A stretch of 64,000 bases of DNA from Robinsoniella sp. (GTDB lineage: Bacteria; Bacillota; Clostridia; Lachnospirales; Lachnospiraceae): positions 1 through 64,000 of the forward strand of contig JALEVQ010000077.1 in the NCBI GenBank assembly GCA_022788205.1, written 5' to 3'. The notes under the pieces were generated by a model. The model worked only from the letters and a program-made list of their open reading frames with translations. It made no database searches and was not told the origin of the DNA. How positions within the stretch are numbered: position 1 is the stretch's first letter; each line of letters begins with the position of its first letter. Both the position numbers and the translations under genes were made by a program. This document shows positions 8,690 to 16,850 of this stretch, piece by piece.

Positions 8690-10840
8690 ATGGGAGAGAT
8701 TGATTTTACAAAACCAATTTATTATACAAACAGAGAGTCAAGCTGGCTTAGCTTTAATGCTCGTGTGCTCAGCGAGGCGAGGGATAAGACGCTGCCTCTA
8801 TTTGAGCGCCTGAAATTCTTGAGCATCACTTCTTCAAATCTTGACGAGTTTTTTATGATCCGTGTGGCATCGTTAAAAGATATGGTGCATGCACGATATA
8901 CGAAAAAGGATATCGCAGGTCTGACAGCGGAGGAACAGTTGGCGCAGATCACAAAAGAGGCGCATGATCTTGTCAATGTCCAGTACTCCACCTACAATCG
9001 TTCTGTTCTGCCTGCCTTAAAGAACGTGGGGCTGACCATCATCACAGCTCACGAGGATTTGAAAGAGGAGGAGGCGGATTTTGTCGATCAGTACTTTGAG
9101 GAGAATGTCTATCCGGTACTGACGCCGATGGCGATGGATTCCTCGAGACCGTTCCCTCTGATCCGGAATAAGACGCTGAATATCGGTGCACTGATCCGCA
9201 AAAAAGACGGGGAGTCAAAGACAGAATTTGCGACGGTTCAGGTCCCGAGTGTGCTGCCGAGAATGGTAGTTCTCCCGGAAAAAGAGGCGGGAAAGAAAAA
9301 GGTCATTTTGCTTGAGGAGATTATCGAGCGAAACATTGGAAAATTGTTCTTAAATTATGATGTTGTCTGCGCACACCCGTATCGAATCATGAGAAATGCG
9401 GATCTGACGATCGATGAGGATGAGGCGGCCGATCTGCTCAAAGAAATTCAGAAACAGCTCAAAAAGCGCCAGTGGGGCGAGGTGATCCGGCTTGAGATCG
9501 AGGACAAGATGAATGCAAAGCTGCTCAAGATTCTGAAAAAAGAGTTTGATATCAAGGAAGAGGAAATCTTTGAGATTAACGGACCGCTGGACTTGACCTT
9601 CCTGATGAAGATGTATGGTCTGCCGGGATATGAAGAGTATAAATATAAGCCATATCGTCCGCAGCCTGTCCCAGCAATGATGGAGGAGGGAGATATTTTC
9701 TCTCATATACGAAAAGGAGATATCTTACTGCACCATCCATACATGACCTTCGACCCGGTAGTCGATTTTGTTCGCCAGGCGGCAAAGGATCCAGATGTAC
9801 TTGCGATCAAGCAGACACTGTACCGTGTCAGCGGAAACTCACCGATCATTGCGGCGCTTGCTCAGGCGGCTGAGAATGGAAAGCAGGTTTCCGTTCTGGT
9901 CGAGCTGAAAGCGCGCTTTGATGAGGAGAACAATATCGTCTGGGCGAAGATGCTCGAGAAAGCAGGGTGCCATGTCATCTATGGACTGGTCGGATTAAAG
10001 ACACACAGTAAGATCACACTCGTCGTACGCAGGGAGGAAGACGGAATCCGGCGTTATGTTCATCTGGGAACCGGAAACTATAATGATTCAACGGCAAAAC
10101 TGTACACAGACTGCGGTATCTTGACGTGTTCGGAGCCGATCGGGGAGGATGCGACAGCAGTATTTAACATGTTGTCCGGTTATTCGGAGCCAAAGAGATG
10201 GAATCGCCTTGCGGTGGCGCCGATCTGGCTGAGAAATAAATTTACAAAGCTGATTGAGCGTGAGACAAAAAATGCGAGAGAGGGCAAACCGGCACACATT
10301 ATCGCAAAGATGAATTCCCTGTGCGATCCGCAGATTATCGCCACACTGTATGAGGCATCTGCAGCGGGAGTGAAGATTGAGTTGATCGTGCGCGGAATCT
10401 GCTGTTTGAAGGTAGGAATTCCGGGAGTGAGTGAAAATATTTCCGTCCGTTCCATTGTTGGAAATTTCCTGGAGCACAGCCGCATTTTCTATTTCCTGAA
10501 CAATGGAATGGAAGAAATTTATATGGGCAGTGCAGACTGGATGCCTAGAAATCTGGACAAACGTGTGGAGATTCTCTTCCCGGTAGAGTGCGAAGAGCTG
10601 AAGAAGGAAGTGTTCCATATCCTGCAGATTCAGCTGGAGGATAATGTAAAAGCACATATCTTACAGCCGGATAATACATATGTGAAGCAGGATAAGAGAG
10701 GGAAAGTGTTGCTGGATTCACAGAACTACTTCTGCAGGGAGGCTGTTGAGAGGGCGAAAATGCCACAGGATCAGCAAGATCCGATCAAAAACAGAGTGTT
10801 TATTCCGGCAGAACCGATTGAGATCGAAGAAGAATCGTGA
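8690..10840 (+). CDS. ppk1: Polyphosphate kinase 1
   Basis: Reversible transfer of ATP gamma-phosphate onto polyphosphate. The 716-residue length fits PPK1. N-terminal domain (NRESSWLSFNARVLSEA), head domain, then the two phospholipase-D-like C-terminal domains with the phospho-acceptor histidine in GLKTHSKITLVVRR and the second conserved histidine in EHSRIFYF. RBS AGGAGG lies 9 bases before ATG 8690. Partner of the upstream phosphatase. The C-terminus has a short acidic tail. Confidence 0.95.
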   Translation: MGEIDFTKPIYYTNRESSWLSFNARVLSEARDKTLPLFERLKFLSITSSNLDEFFMIRVASLKDMVHARYTKKDIAGLTAEEQLAQITKEAHDLVNVQYSTYNRSVLPALKNVGLTIITAHEDLKEEEADFVDQYFEENVYPVLTPMAMDSSRPFPLIRNKTLNIGALIRKKDGESKTEFATVQVPSVLPRMVVLPEKEAGKKKVILLEEIIERNIGKLFLNYDVVCAHPYRIMRNADLTIDEDEAADLLKEIQKQLKKRQWGEVIRLEIEDKMNAKLLKILKKEFDIKEEEIFEINGPLDLTFLMKMYGLPGYEEYKYKPYRPQPVPAMMEEGDIFSHIRKGDILLHHPYMTFDPVVDFVRQAAKDPDVLAIKQTLYRVSGNSPIIAALAQAAENGKQVSVLVELKARFDEENNIVWAKMLEKAGCHVIYGLVGLKTHSKITLVVRREEDGIRRYVHLGTGNYNDSTAKLYTDCGILTCSEPIGEDATAVFNMLSGYSEPKRWNRLAVAPIWLRNKFTKLIERETKNAREGKPAHIIAKMNSLCDPQIIATLYEASAAGVKIELIVRGICCLKVGIPGVSENISVRSIVGNFLEHSRIFYFLNNGMEEIYMGSADWMPRNLDKRVEILFPVECEELKKEVFHILQIQLEDNVKAHILQPDNTYVKQDKRGKVLLDSQNYFCREAVERAKMPQDQQDPIKNRVFIPAEPIEIEEES

Positions 10841-10887
10841 GGTCAAGCAGACACCGAAAAACATGTATAAATGATTCCTTATGGAGA

Positions 10888-10923
10888 AACTCCGCTGTTC
10901 TATTTAAGAATGGCGGAGTTTTT
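10888..10923 (+). terminator. Terminator after ppk1
   Basis: Perfect stem AACTCCGC / GCGGAGTT with a 17-nt loop and a T run. Confidence 0.85.
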
Positions 10924-10973
10924 CAATGCTCGGTTCTCTTTTTTCGATCCGTTGAGTGCACAAAAGAGACGCT

Positions 10974-11804
10974 TCACCGGCAAAGCATAAAGCGTTCAAT
11001 GATTTCGGCGATCCCGCCGTGGTTGTTGTCGCGGGTGGTGACGTAGTCCGCACAGGATTTCATCTCCTCGGATGCATTTGCCATGACGACGCCTGTGTGC
11101 GCTGCCTGGATCATGGAAAGGTCGTTCTCAGCATCTCCGGCTGCGATGGTGCAGGAGAGAGGAAATCCGAGCAGATCACACAAAATTTTGAGACTGTTTC
11201 CCTTGGACACGCCGTGTGGGATAAATTCCAGGTATCGCGGGCAGGAAAAGAGGGAATCGATTTTGCCCTCACGCCAGGAAAAGCTGGAGAGACGAAAGGC
11301 TTCCAACTGATCGTGCTCTCCGATCATGAGCACTTTAGGAGGCTCTTGAGAGCCAAGTTCCCTGATGACATCAGGGACTATTTTTTTGCCCATATGTACT
11401 TGGGCGATATATTCATCCAGATTTTTACTGGGATTCTCACACAGAACGTCTGTGCCGGCGTACGTCTGAATGTGGAGGTTTGCTTGTTTTGCCTCATCGA
11501 ACAGGCGGCGTACGAATGCGTGTGAGAGCGTCCGCTCAAAAATGACTTTTTTTTCATAAGAGTCGTAGATCACGGCGCCGTTGAAGCAAATCGCATAGCA
11601 TCCTTTTGAGGTGAGGCGCAATTCCTCGCACAGTTTGGCTGCGCTGGACAAGGCACGACCGGTGGTGATGACAATCTTGTGACCGGCGAGCAGAGCGCGG
11701 TGAATGGCAGCGCGATTCTCGGCGCCGATCTCTTTTCGGTCATCGAGCAGAGTGCCATCGAGGTCTGTAAATAAAATTTTGGGGGAAAGAGCACGGTTTG
11801 TCAT
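10974..11804 (-). CDS. HAD-superfamily Cof-type sugar-phosphatase
   Basis: A 276-residue HAD hydrolase of the Cof/YidA class. Motif I FTDLDGTLLDD (nucleophile Asp) near residue 13, motif II ITTGR near 47, motif III Lys in KGNSLK, motif IV AAGDAENDLSM near 222; the C2B cap sits between. Such enzymes dephosphorylate sugar phosphates, FMN or PLP; the substrate cannot be told from sequence. It follows the 66-codon gene by five bases and is last in a minus-strand operon with the PHP gene. Confidence 0.9.
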   Translation of the reverse strand: MTNRALSPKILFTDLDGTLLDDRKEIGAENRAAIHRALLAGHKIVITTGRALSSAAKLCEELRLTSKGCYAICFNGAVIYDSYEKKVIFERTLSHAFVRRLFDEAKQANLHIQTYAGTDVLCENPSKNLDEYIAQVHMGKKIVPDVIRELGSQEPPKVLMIGEHDQLEAFRLSSFSWREGKIDSLFSCPRYLEFIPHGVSKGNSLKILCDLLGFPLSCTIAAGDAENDLSMIQAAHTGVVMANASEEMKSCADYVTTRDNNHGGIAEIIERFMLCR

Positions 11805-11809
11805 AGCGA

Positions 11810-12010
11810 TTATGCCTCTTCCCTTTCTTTCTCCATAAAGGCTTGCAGTGCCTCATCGCTCTGGCTGACCCAGATGTCCTCTTCTTCCTCCGTCAATCCC
11901 AGATATTCGCGCAGGGTGCGGTTGTCGTCACTGAAATTCCAGTCTTCAGTGTAATCAAAAATTTCATCAAACTCGATGGTTCCAGCCATAAATTGTTCTC
12001 TAAATGTCAT
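11810..12010 (-). CDS. Small acidic protein, function unknown
   Basis: A 66-residue, strongly acidic protein (MTFREQFMAGTIEFDEIFDY start, EEEEDIW in the middle, helical C-terminus). RBS AAAGGA lies seven bases before the ATG. It has no transmembrane segment and no domain I recognise. Tight packing between the PHP gene and the HAD gene and a proper ribosome site argue that it is real. Function is not inferable. Confidence 0.7.
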   Translation of the reverse strand: MTFREQFMAGTIEFDEIFDYTEDWNFSDDNRTLREYLGLTEEEEDIWVSQSDEALQAFMEKEREEA

Positions 12011-12064
12011 GATAGTATCCTTTCTGATTGATCCATATTTTTTGTTGATAGTTGCAGCTACCGT

Positions 12065-12904
12065 TTAGAGCTGAGCGCGCATTGTCTCGAGAAGATCATA
12101 CGGAATTTTTAAATTTCCTCTGCCACAGCCAAGATCGATGGTCGGCTTGATGGAGCCGTGGAAATCCGATCCGCCTGAGATACAAAGACCATGGTGTCTG
12201 GCGAAGCGGCGCATGTCATCTTCCTGATATCCGATATAGGTAGAATAGATTGCCTCAATGCCAATCAAGCCTTCTTTTTTCAGGGCGTCGGCAAGGATAG
12301 CGAGTTCCTCTTCGGACATATGATATAAAAGCGGATGCGCAAGCACCGGAATGCCGCCGGATTCGCGGATCAGGCGGACGGCTTGGGCTGGCGAGACTTT
12401 TTCACGCGGCACATAACAAGGACAGTGATCGCCGACAAAGCGTGAAAATGCCTCCTCTGTAGTCTTGACATATCCCTTTTGCATCAGATATTCTGCAAAA
12501 TGTGCGCGGGTCCAGATGGCTTCTCCAAATAGGTTTTCCATCTCCTCCCAGGAAATCGCGATGTGATATTCCTGAAGCTTGGCGATCATCTTTTGGTTTC
12601 GGATTTCTCTGGAATGTTGGAATTGACACAGCTGATCCTGAAAAGATTGTGATCGGTAATCGATGTCCAGACCGACGATGTGGATGTCTTTTCCTTTATA
12701 TTCCGTGGAAAACTCGATGCCCGGTATGACCTCCAGATTCGTGTGGGCAGCAGCCTGCATTGCTTCGTCGAGACCTGCTGTCGTGTCGTGGTCAGTCAGC
12801 GCAAAGGCAGCCAGATTTTTTTCGAGCGCATAGGCGACCAGCTGGGAAGGAGAGTAGGTTCCGTCGGAGCAGTTTGAGTGTACATGTAAATCGATATATT
12901 TCAT
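12065..12904 (-). CDS. PHP-domain phosphoesterase
   Basis: A 279-residue PHP protein. Metal-binding motifs: DLHVHSNCSDGT near residue 5, FALTDHDTTAGL near 39, PGIEFSTEY near 65, later LAHPLLY, and GSDFHG near the C-terminus. This is the stand-alone YciV/TrpH-like class; E. coli YciV (RNase AM) removes 5-prime nucleotides from RNA, so a nuclease role is possible. The ATG at 12904 with AAAGGTGG upstream is the start; the longer frame to 13054 lacks family similarity. First gene of a three-gene minus-strand operon. Confidence 0.88.
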   Translation of the reverse strand: MKYIDLHVHSNCSDGTYSPSQLVAYALEKNLAAFALTDHDTTAGLDEAMQAAAHTNLEVIPGIEFSTEYKGKDIHIVGLDIDYRSQSFQDQLCQFQHSREIRNQKMIAKLQEYHIAISWEEMENLFGEAIWTRAHFAEYLMQKGYVKTTEEAFSRFVGDHCPCYVPREKVSPAQAVRLIRESGGIPVLAHPLLYHMSEEELAILADALKKEGLIGIEAIYSTYIGYQEDDMRRFARHHGLCISGGSDFHGSIKPTIDLGCGRGNLKIPYDLLETMRAQL

Positions 12905-12991
12905 ACAAAACCACCTTTCGTTTTCAGAACACAGTATAAGAGATTTATGAGAAAGTTGCAAGGAAGAAATCTTTTCTCGTAAAAGGAAGGC

Positions 12992-13020
12992 TTGACAAAA
13001 GAGGAGTGCAGGTGTAATAT
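12992..13020 (+). promoter_or_regulatory. Sigma-A promoter of the copper operon
   Basis: TTGACA at 12992-12997 and TAATAT at 13015-13020 with a 17-bp spacer, 170 bp before copA. Confidence 0.8.
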
Positions 13021-13024
13021 ATAC

Positions 13025-13045
13025 ATATACAGGGTAGGGGTATAT
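13025..13045. promoter_or_regulatory. Likely CsoR operator
   Basis: An inverted repeat ATATAC-N9-GTATAT whose centre is AGGGTAGGG, a G-tract arrangement similar to CsoR operators. It covers the expected transcription start of the promoter just upstream, and CsoR is encoded in this operon, so copper-released autorepression is likely. Confidence 0.6.
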
Positions 13046-13188
13046 GGAATGCAACCAATTGTTTTTTCAGCGTGTGTGAAATGTGAAAAGGGACGTGACA
13101 GATACTTGGCTTGAATCATGCATCAAACAAAAAGTTTTGGAAACGATGGATAAAAATAGAGATAGAAGAGAGGAACAGGAGGAAGAAC

Positions 13189-15432
13189 ATGAAAAAAGAG
13201 TGTTATCTGATCAAAGGGATGACGTGTGCTTCGTGCAGCAGTGCTGTGGAGCGTGTGACGCGCAAGCTCGACGGTGTCAAGGAAAGTCAGGTGAATCTGG
13301 CGACGAATCGGATGACGATCGAGTATGATGAGGAGAAGTTAAAACCAGAGGATATCATCGCCAAGATTGAGCGTGCCGGATTCGGGGCGGAGCTGGAGAT
13401 TCCAGAGGAGATCAAAAAAGAGAAAGAGCAGGAGAAGACAGAGAGTGAGAACACGCACGAGCAGATGAAGCGGAGATTGATTTTGAGTATCTGTCTTGCG
13501 ATTCCGCTTTTATATATCTCGATGGGGCATATGCTGCCGGTTACACTGCCGTTGCCGAATTTTTTAGACATGCACACACATCCGATGAATTTTGCGGTGA
13601 CGCAGCTGATCTTGACGGTATTGATCTTGATCTGCGGAAGAAAATTTTATATTGTGGGATTTAAGACGCTGTTTCACGGGCATCCAAACATGGATTCCCT
13701 TGTGGCAATCGGCACCGGAAGCGCTTTTCTTTATAGTCTTGTGATGACCATCTCGATCCCGAGTCATCCGGAAAATGCCCACAACCTTTACTATGAGTCA
13801 GCGGCAGTTGTGGTGACGCTGGTGATGCTCGGAAAATTTATGGAGAGCCGCAGCAAAGGTAAGACTTCAGAGGCGATCCAGAAATTGATGCAGTTAGCTC
13901 CGGATACAGCGATCCGGATGAGAGATGGAAAAGAAGAGGAAGTTCCGGTGGAGCAGATTCGAGAAGGAGAAATCCTGCTGGTTAAGCCGGGCAGTAAAGT
14001 GCCCCTCGACGGAGAAGTGATTTCAGGCAGCAGCAGTGTCGATGAGGCAATGCTGACAGGAGAGAGCATTCCTGTTGAGAAGGAAGTGGGAGATACGGTG
14101 ATCGGGGGAAGCATGAACTATAATGGCGCAATGCAGATCAAAGTGACGCACACAGGGGATGACACGACTTTGGCGAAGATCATCAAGCTGATGGAGGATG
14201 CACAGGGGAAGAAGGCTCCGATCTCAAAACTTGCGGATACGGTGGCGGGGTACTTTGTGCCGACCGTGATGGGAATTGCGTTGCTTGCTGCCTTGATCTG
14301 GAGTTTTACAGGATATCCGCTTTCTTTTGTGCTGACGATTTTTGTGTCTGTCCTTGTCATCGCATGCCCATGTTCCCTGGGGCTTGCGACGCCGACCGCG
14401 ATTATGGTGGGAACAGGTGTAGGTGCTTCAAATGGAATTCTGATCAAAAGCGGTGAGGCACTGGAAGTGACACACAAGACCGATATCGTGGTGCTCGACA
14501 AGACGGGAACGGTCACGGAGGGAAAGCCAAAGGTGATTGAGGTCATTCCTAGACAGGGAGAAAAAAAAGAATTGCTGTTTTTGGCGGCATGCTGTGAGAA
14601 GATGTCGGAACATCCGCTCGGCAATGCGATTGTGGAAGAAGCGAAAAGTCAGGGGATGGAACTGAAGACACCAGAGAAATTTGAGAGCCTGACCGGTCGC
14701 GGGATCTATGCAGAGCTGGAGGGAAAGAAGATTTTTATCGGCAATGAGCGGATGATGAGAGAACAGAAGGTTGGTCTGGAAGAGCTGAAAGAGAAATCCG
14801 ATGAGATCGCTCAGAAAGGGCAGACGCCCATGTTTGTCGTGGTAGATGGAAAGCTGGCGGGGATTATCAGCGTCGCTGATACGATCAAGAGCACGAGTGT
14901 GGAGGCCATCGACAAGATTCGAAAGATGGGTGTAGAGGTCGTGATGCTGACGGGAGACAACAAGAGAACTGCAGAGTATATCGGCAGCCAGGTGCATGTG
15001 GACCGTGTAGTCTCAGAGGTACTTCCGGGCGATAAGGCGATCGTAGTGGAACACCTGCAAAAAGAAGGAAAAAAAGTGATGATGGTAGGCGATGGAATCA
15101 ACGATGCGCCCGCACTGGCGCAGGCGGATATCGGATGTGCGATCGGGAGCGGAAGTGATATCGCGGTGGAATCGAGCGACATTGTCTTGATGAAATCAGA
15201 CCTTCTCGATGTGTACAAGGCGATTCGCCTGAGCAAGCTGACGATCCGCAATATCAAGGAAAATCTATTCTGGGCGTTTCTCTTTAACAGCCTTGGGATT
15301 CCAGTGGCAGCAGGAGTGTTGTATGCCTTTGGGGGACCACTCTTAAATCCGATGATCGCAGGATTTGCCATGTCGTGCAGTTCCGTGCTGGTTGTCAGCA
15401 ATGCGCTGCGTTTAAAGAGAGTAAAGCTGTAG
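13189..15432 (+). CDS. copA: Copper-exporting P1B-type ATPase
   Basis: Pumps Cu(I) out of the cytoplasm. One N-terminal heavy-metal domain (GMTCASC, C13/C16), then membrane helices, the actuator TGES loop, the intramembrane metal site CPC at residues 393-395, the phosphorylation site DKTGT at 437, SEHPLG and [10 protein letters not shown]. The last helices carry MSCSS before [10 protein letters not shown]. Length 747. The ATG at 13189 follows AGGAGG by six bases; the open frame upstream is not family-like. First gene of copA-csoR-copZ. Confidence 0.95.
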   Translation: MKKECYLIKGMTCASCSSAVERVTRKLDGVKESQVNLATNRMTIEYDEEKLKPEDIIAKIERAGFGAELEIPEEIKKEKEQEKTESENTHEQMKRRLILSICLAIPLLYISMGHMLPVTLPLPNFLDMHTHPMNFAVTQLILTVLILICGRKFYIVGFKTLFHGHPNMDSLVAIGTGSAFLYSLVMTISIPSHPENAHNLYYESAAVVVTLVMLGKFMESRSKGKTSEAIQKLMQLAPDTAIRMRDGKEEEVPVEQIREGEILLVKPGSKVPLDGEVISGSSSVDEAMLTGESIPVEKEVGDTVIGGSMNYNGAMQIKVTHTGDDTTLAKIIKLMEDAQGKKAPISKLADTVAGYFVPTVMGIALLAALIWSFTGYPLSFVLTIFVSVLVIACPCSLGLATPTAIMVGTGVGASNGILIKSGEALEVTHKTDIVVLDKTGTVTEGKPKVIEVIPRQGEKKELLFLAACCEKMSEHPLGNAIVEEAKSQGMELKTPEKFESLTGRGIYAELEGKKIFIGNERMMREQKVGLEELKEKSDEIAQKGQTPMFVVVDGKLAGIISVADTIKSTSVEAIDKIRKMGVEVVMLTGDNKRTAEYIGSQVHVDRVVSEVLPGDKAIVVEHLQKEGKKVMMVGDGINDAPALAQADIGCAIGSGSDIAVESSDIVLMKSDLLDVYKAIRLSKLTIRNIKENLFWAFLFNSLGIPVAAGVLYAFGGPLLNPMIAGFAMSCSSVLVVSNALRLKRVKL

Positions 15433-15513
15433 AAAAACACTACAAGATCGCAGAAGATGCGGAAAGATTTTCGCGTCGGACTAGAAGGCGTGGATGCGCC
15501 GTTGGAGGAAAAA

Positions 15514-15819
15514 ATGGAAGAAAGATGCTGTGAACAATGTGAAAGACATAAACATCGTGAGATGACAGAATATAAAGATCTGATGAATCGCCTCAGCAGA
15601 ATTGAAGGGCAAGTGCGCGGTGTTCGGAAGATGGTAGAAGAAGAGCGGTATTGTGTCGACATTTTAAATCAGGTGTCGGCGATCCAGTCGGCCCTCAATG
15701 CCTTCAATAAGTGTCTGCTCTCCAATCATATCAAGGGGTGTGTGGTGGAGCAGATCAAGCAGGGTGACGAGACAGTTGTCGATGAGCTGTGCAGCACAAT
15801 ACAAAAATTGATGAAATAA
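15514..15819 (+). CDS. csoR: Copper-sensing repressor CsoR
   Basis: A 101-residue DUF156/CsoR-family all-helical repressor. The Cu(I) ligand set Cys-His-Cys is present: C47 (RYCVDIL), H72 and C76 (NHIKGCV). The helix-1 signature NRLSRIEGQVRGV is complete. An extra Cys/His-rich N-terminus (ERCCEQCERHKHRE) precedes the domain and may bind metal. Start ATG 15514 after GGAGG; the earlier in-frame ATG at 15457 has no ribosome site. It most likely represses its own operon through the palindrome at 13025. Confidence 0.92.
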   Translation: MEERCCEQCERHKHREMTEYKDLMNRLSRIEGQVRGVRKMVEEERYCVDILNQVSAIQSALNAFNKCLLSNHIKGCVVEQIKQGDETVVDELCSTIQKLMK

Positions 15820-15928
15820 TAAAATGTGTTGATAGCCGAATAGACGGCAGACTTGCGGTTTGCCGCGTGTCCGGTTAGAATATATAAAAGAAAAATCAAG
15901 AAAAAGAAGAGTAAAAGGAGGAAAAAAT

Positions 15929-16123
15929 ATGACAGTATTAAAGGCAGAGGATATGCACTGTGGAAAATGCGTGGAGAGAATCACAAAGGCGATGGAGAGA
16001 GAAGGACTGAAATTTGAAGTGTCTCTTGAGAACAAGACAGTGACGATCGACGGAGATGCGAAGGCAGTGGCACTGGCGAAAGAAGTGATGGATGATCTGG
16101 GATTCGACACAGTAGAGATCTGA
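15929..16123 (+). CDS. copZ: Copper chaperone (heavy-metal-associated domain)
   Basis: A 64-residue single HMA domain with the metal loop MHCGKC (C11, C14) and a beta-alpha-beta pattern. It hands Cu(I) to CopA and CsoR. RBS AAGGAGG precedes ATG 15929; the longer frame from 15860 is unlikely. Last gene of the copper operon. The 109-bp gap after csoR holds a weak CGGCA/TGCCG hairpin but no T run. Confidence 0.88.
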   Translation: MTVLKAEDMHCGKCVERITKAMEREGLKFEVSLENKTVTIDGDAKAVALAKEVMDDLGFDTVEI

Positions 16124-16230
16124 TAACGGAAAGCGGTAAGAAAAGAAATGTGGCAGAGAAGAAAGGTTTGCAGTATGGATCTTTCGGCTCTGCCATATGT
16201 GTTATCTGTGGCACATGAAGGTTTAACAAA

Positions 16231-16261
16231 AATAAAAAATCCTCAACGAAATCGTTGAGGA
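16231..16261 (-). terminator. Terminator of tRNA-Glu copy 1
   Basis: Perfect 10-bp stem TCCTCAACGA / TCGTTGAGGA, followed on the minus strand by a T run. Confidence 0.9.
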
Positions 16262-16268
16262 TAAAGAG

Positions 16269-16340
16269 CAGCTTGTAGGGGAATCGAACCCCTGTTTCCG
16301 CCGTGAGAGGGCGGCGTCTTAACCGCTTGACCAACAAGCC
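16269..16340 (-). tRNA. tRNA-Glu (anticodon CUC), copy 1
   Basis: Read on the minus strand, the gene begins GGCTTGTTGGTCAAGCGG and ends ACAAGCTG. The anticodon arm CCGCC-CTCTCAC-GGCGG gives anticodon CUC, glutamate (GAG codons). The T arm AGGGGTTCGATTCCCCT is standard. The acceptor stem has a G1-U72 wobble and CCA is not encoded. It has its own promoter (16352-16379) and terminator. Confidence 0.93.
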
Positions 16341-16351
16341 TTACAAATGGT

Positions 16352-16379
16352 ATTATAGCACATTTTTTTAAAAATGCAA
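16352..16379 (-). promoter_or_regulatory. Promoter of tRNA-Glu copy 1
   Basis: On the minus strand TTGCAT and TATAAT are separated by 16 bp, just upstream of the tRNA. Confidence 0.7.
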
Positions 16380-16522
16380 GAGGAATTTTAAAAAAATTTA
16401 TTTTTTTTCGATTATTAAAAAAATGGGGAAAATTTTGATATTTTTGAAGACTCAGCGAAATAAGAGTGAAGTTTTTTATTTTTGGGAATGTTTTCATTCC
16501 TGAAAATAAGATTTTAGAAAAG

Positions 16523-16550
16523 AAAAAATCCTCAACAAAATCGTTGAGGA
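16523..16550 (-). terminator. Terminator of tRNA-Glu copy 2
   Basis: Stem TCCTCAAC / GTTGAGGA with a T run on the minus strand; the same hairpin as copy 1 with one base changed at the loop. Confidence 0.85.
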
Positions 16551-16557
16551 TAGGGAG

Positions 16558-16629
16558 CAGCTTGTAGGGGAATCGAACCCCTGTTTCCGCCGTGAGAGGG
16601 CGGCGTCTTAACCGCTTGACCAACAAGCC
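16558..16629 (-). tRNA. tRNA-Glu (anticodon CUC), copy 2
   Basis: Identical in sequence to the copy at 16269-16340 over the whole 72-nt gene, with the same CUC anticodon. It has its own promoter and terminator, so the whole transcription unit has been duplicated in tandem. Flanking bases differ at a few positions, so the duplication is not brand new or is under relaxed selection outside the tRNA. Confidence 0.93.
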
Positions 16630-16640
16630 TTACAAATGAC

Positions 16641-16668
16641 ATTATAACGCATTATAAAAAAAATGCAA
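16641..16668 (-). promoter_or_regulatory. Promoter of tRNA-Glu copy 2
   Basis: TTGCAT-16 bp-TATAAT on the minus strand, the same architecture as copy 1. Confidence 0.7.
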
Positions 16669-16807
16669 GTAGAAATTTAAAAAAAATTGTATTTTTTTAG
16701 ATACAATCTGCTGCCGGATCAGCAGTTTGAAGTAAGAGTTTGGATGGATTGTATCAAGCGAAAAAGTTTTGAATATGATGTAGAAAAGAATAAATGAGGG
16801 TAACAGT

Positions 16808-16839
16808 ATGGCAAAAATTGTGATTGATCCAGGGCATGG
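16808..16839 (+). pseudogene. 5-prime fragment of the split CwlC-like amidase
   Basis: ATG 16808, behind GAGGGT, encodes MAKIVIDPGHG, the opening strand and first zinc motif of an Amidase_3 N-acetylmuramoyl-L-alanine amidase. Directly after the histidine codon the sequence changes to serine-recombinase sequence. The rest of the amidase resumes at 18386. The first codons stay in frame with the recombinase, so the amidase start and its upstream signals can drive the recombinase frame. Confidence 0.9.
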
Positions 16840-16850
16840 GGAAGGAAAGA
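16825..16850. other. attL junction of the recombinase element
   Basis: Amidase sequence GATCCAGGG runs into the core CATGG at 16835-16839 and then into element sequence GGAAGGAAAG. The shared 5-bp core with attR marks the crossover region; the exact cleavage dinucleotide cannot be decided. Confidence 0.8.

Noticed and set aside
14811..15662. Minus-strand ORF of 283 codons opposite copA and csoR
   Set aside because: Ser/Thr/Arg-rich antisense translation of real genes; no family similarity.
15981..16626. Two minus-strand ORFs sharing an N-terminus
   Set aside because: They translate the duplicated tRNA-Glu genes; the shared peptide is the tRNA read as protein.
16741..16807. Sigma-K or sigma-E promoter before the amidase
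   Set aside because: Only partial matches; the best boxes are TTGTAT and TATGAT with a 19-bp spacer. Sporulation control is inferred from the protein type, not from this sequence.
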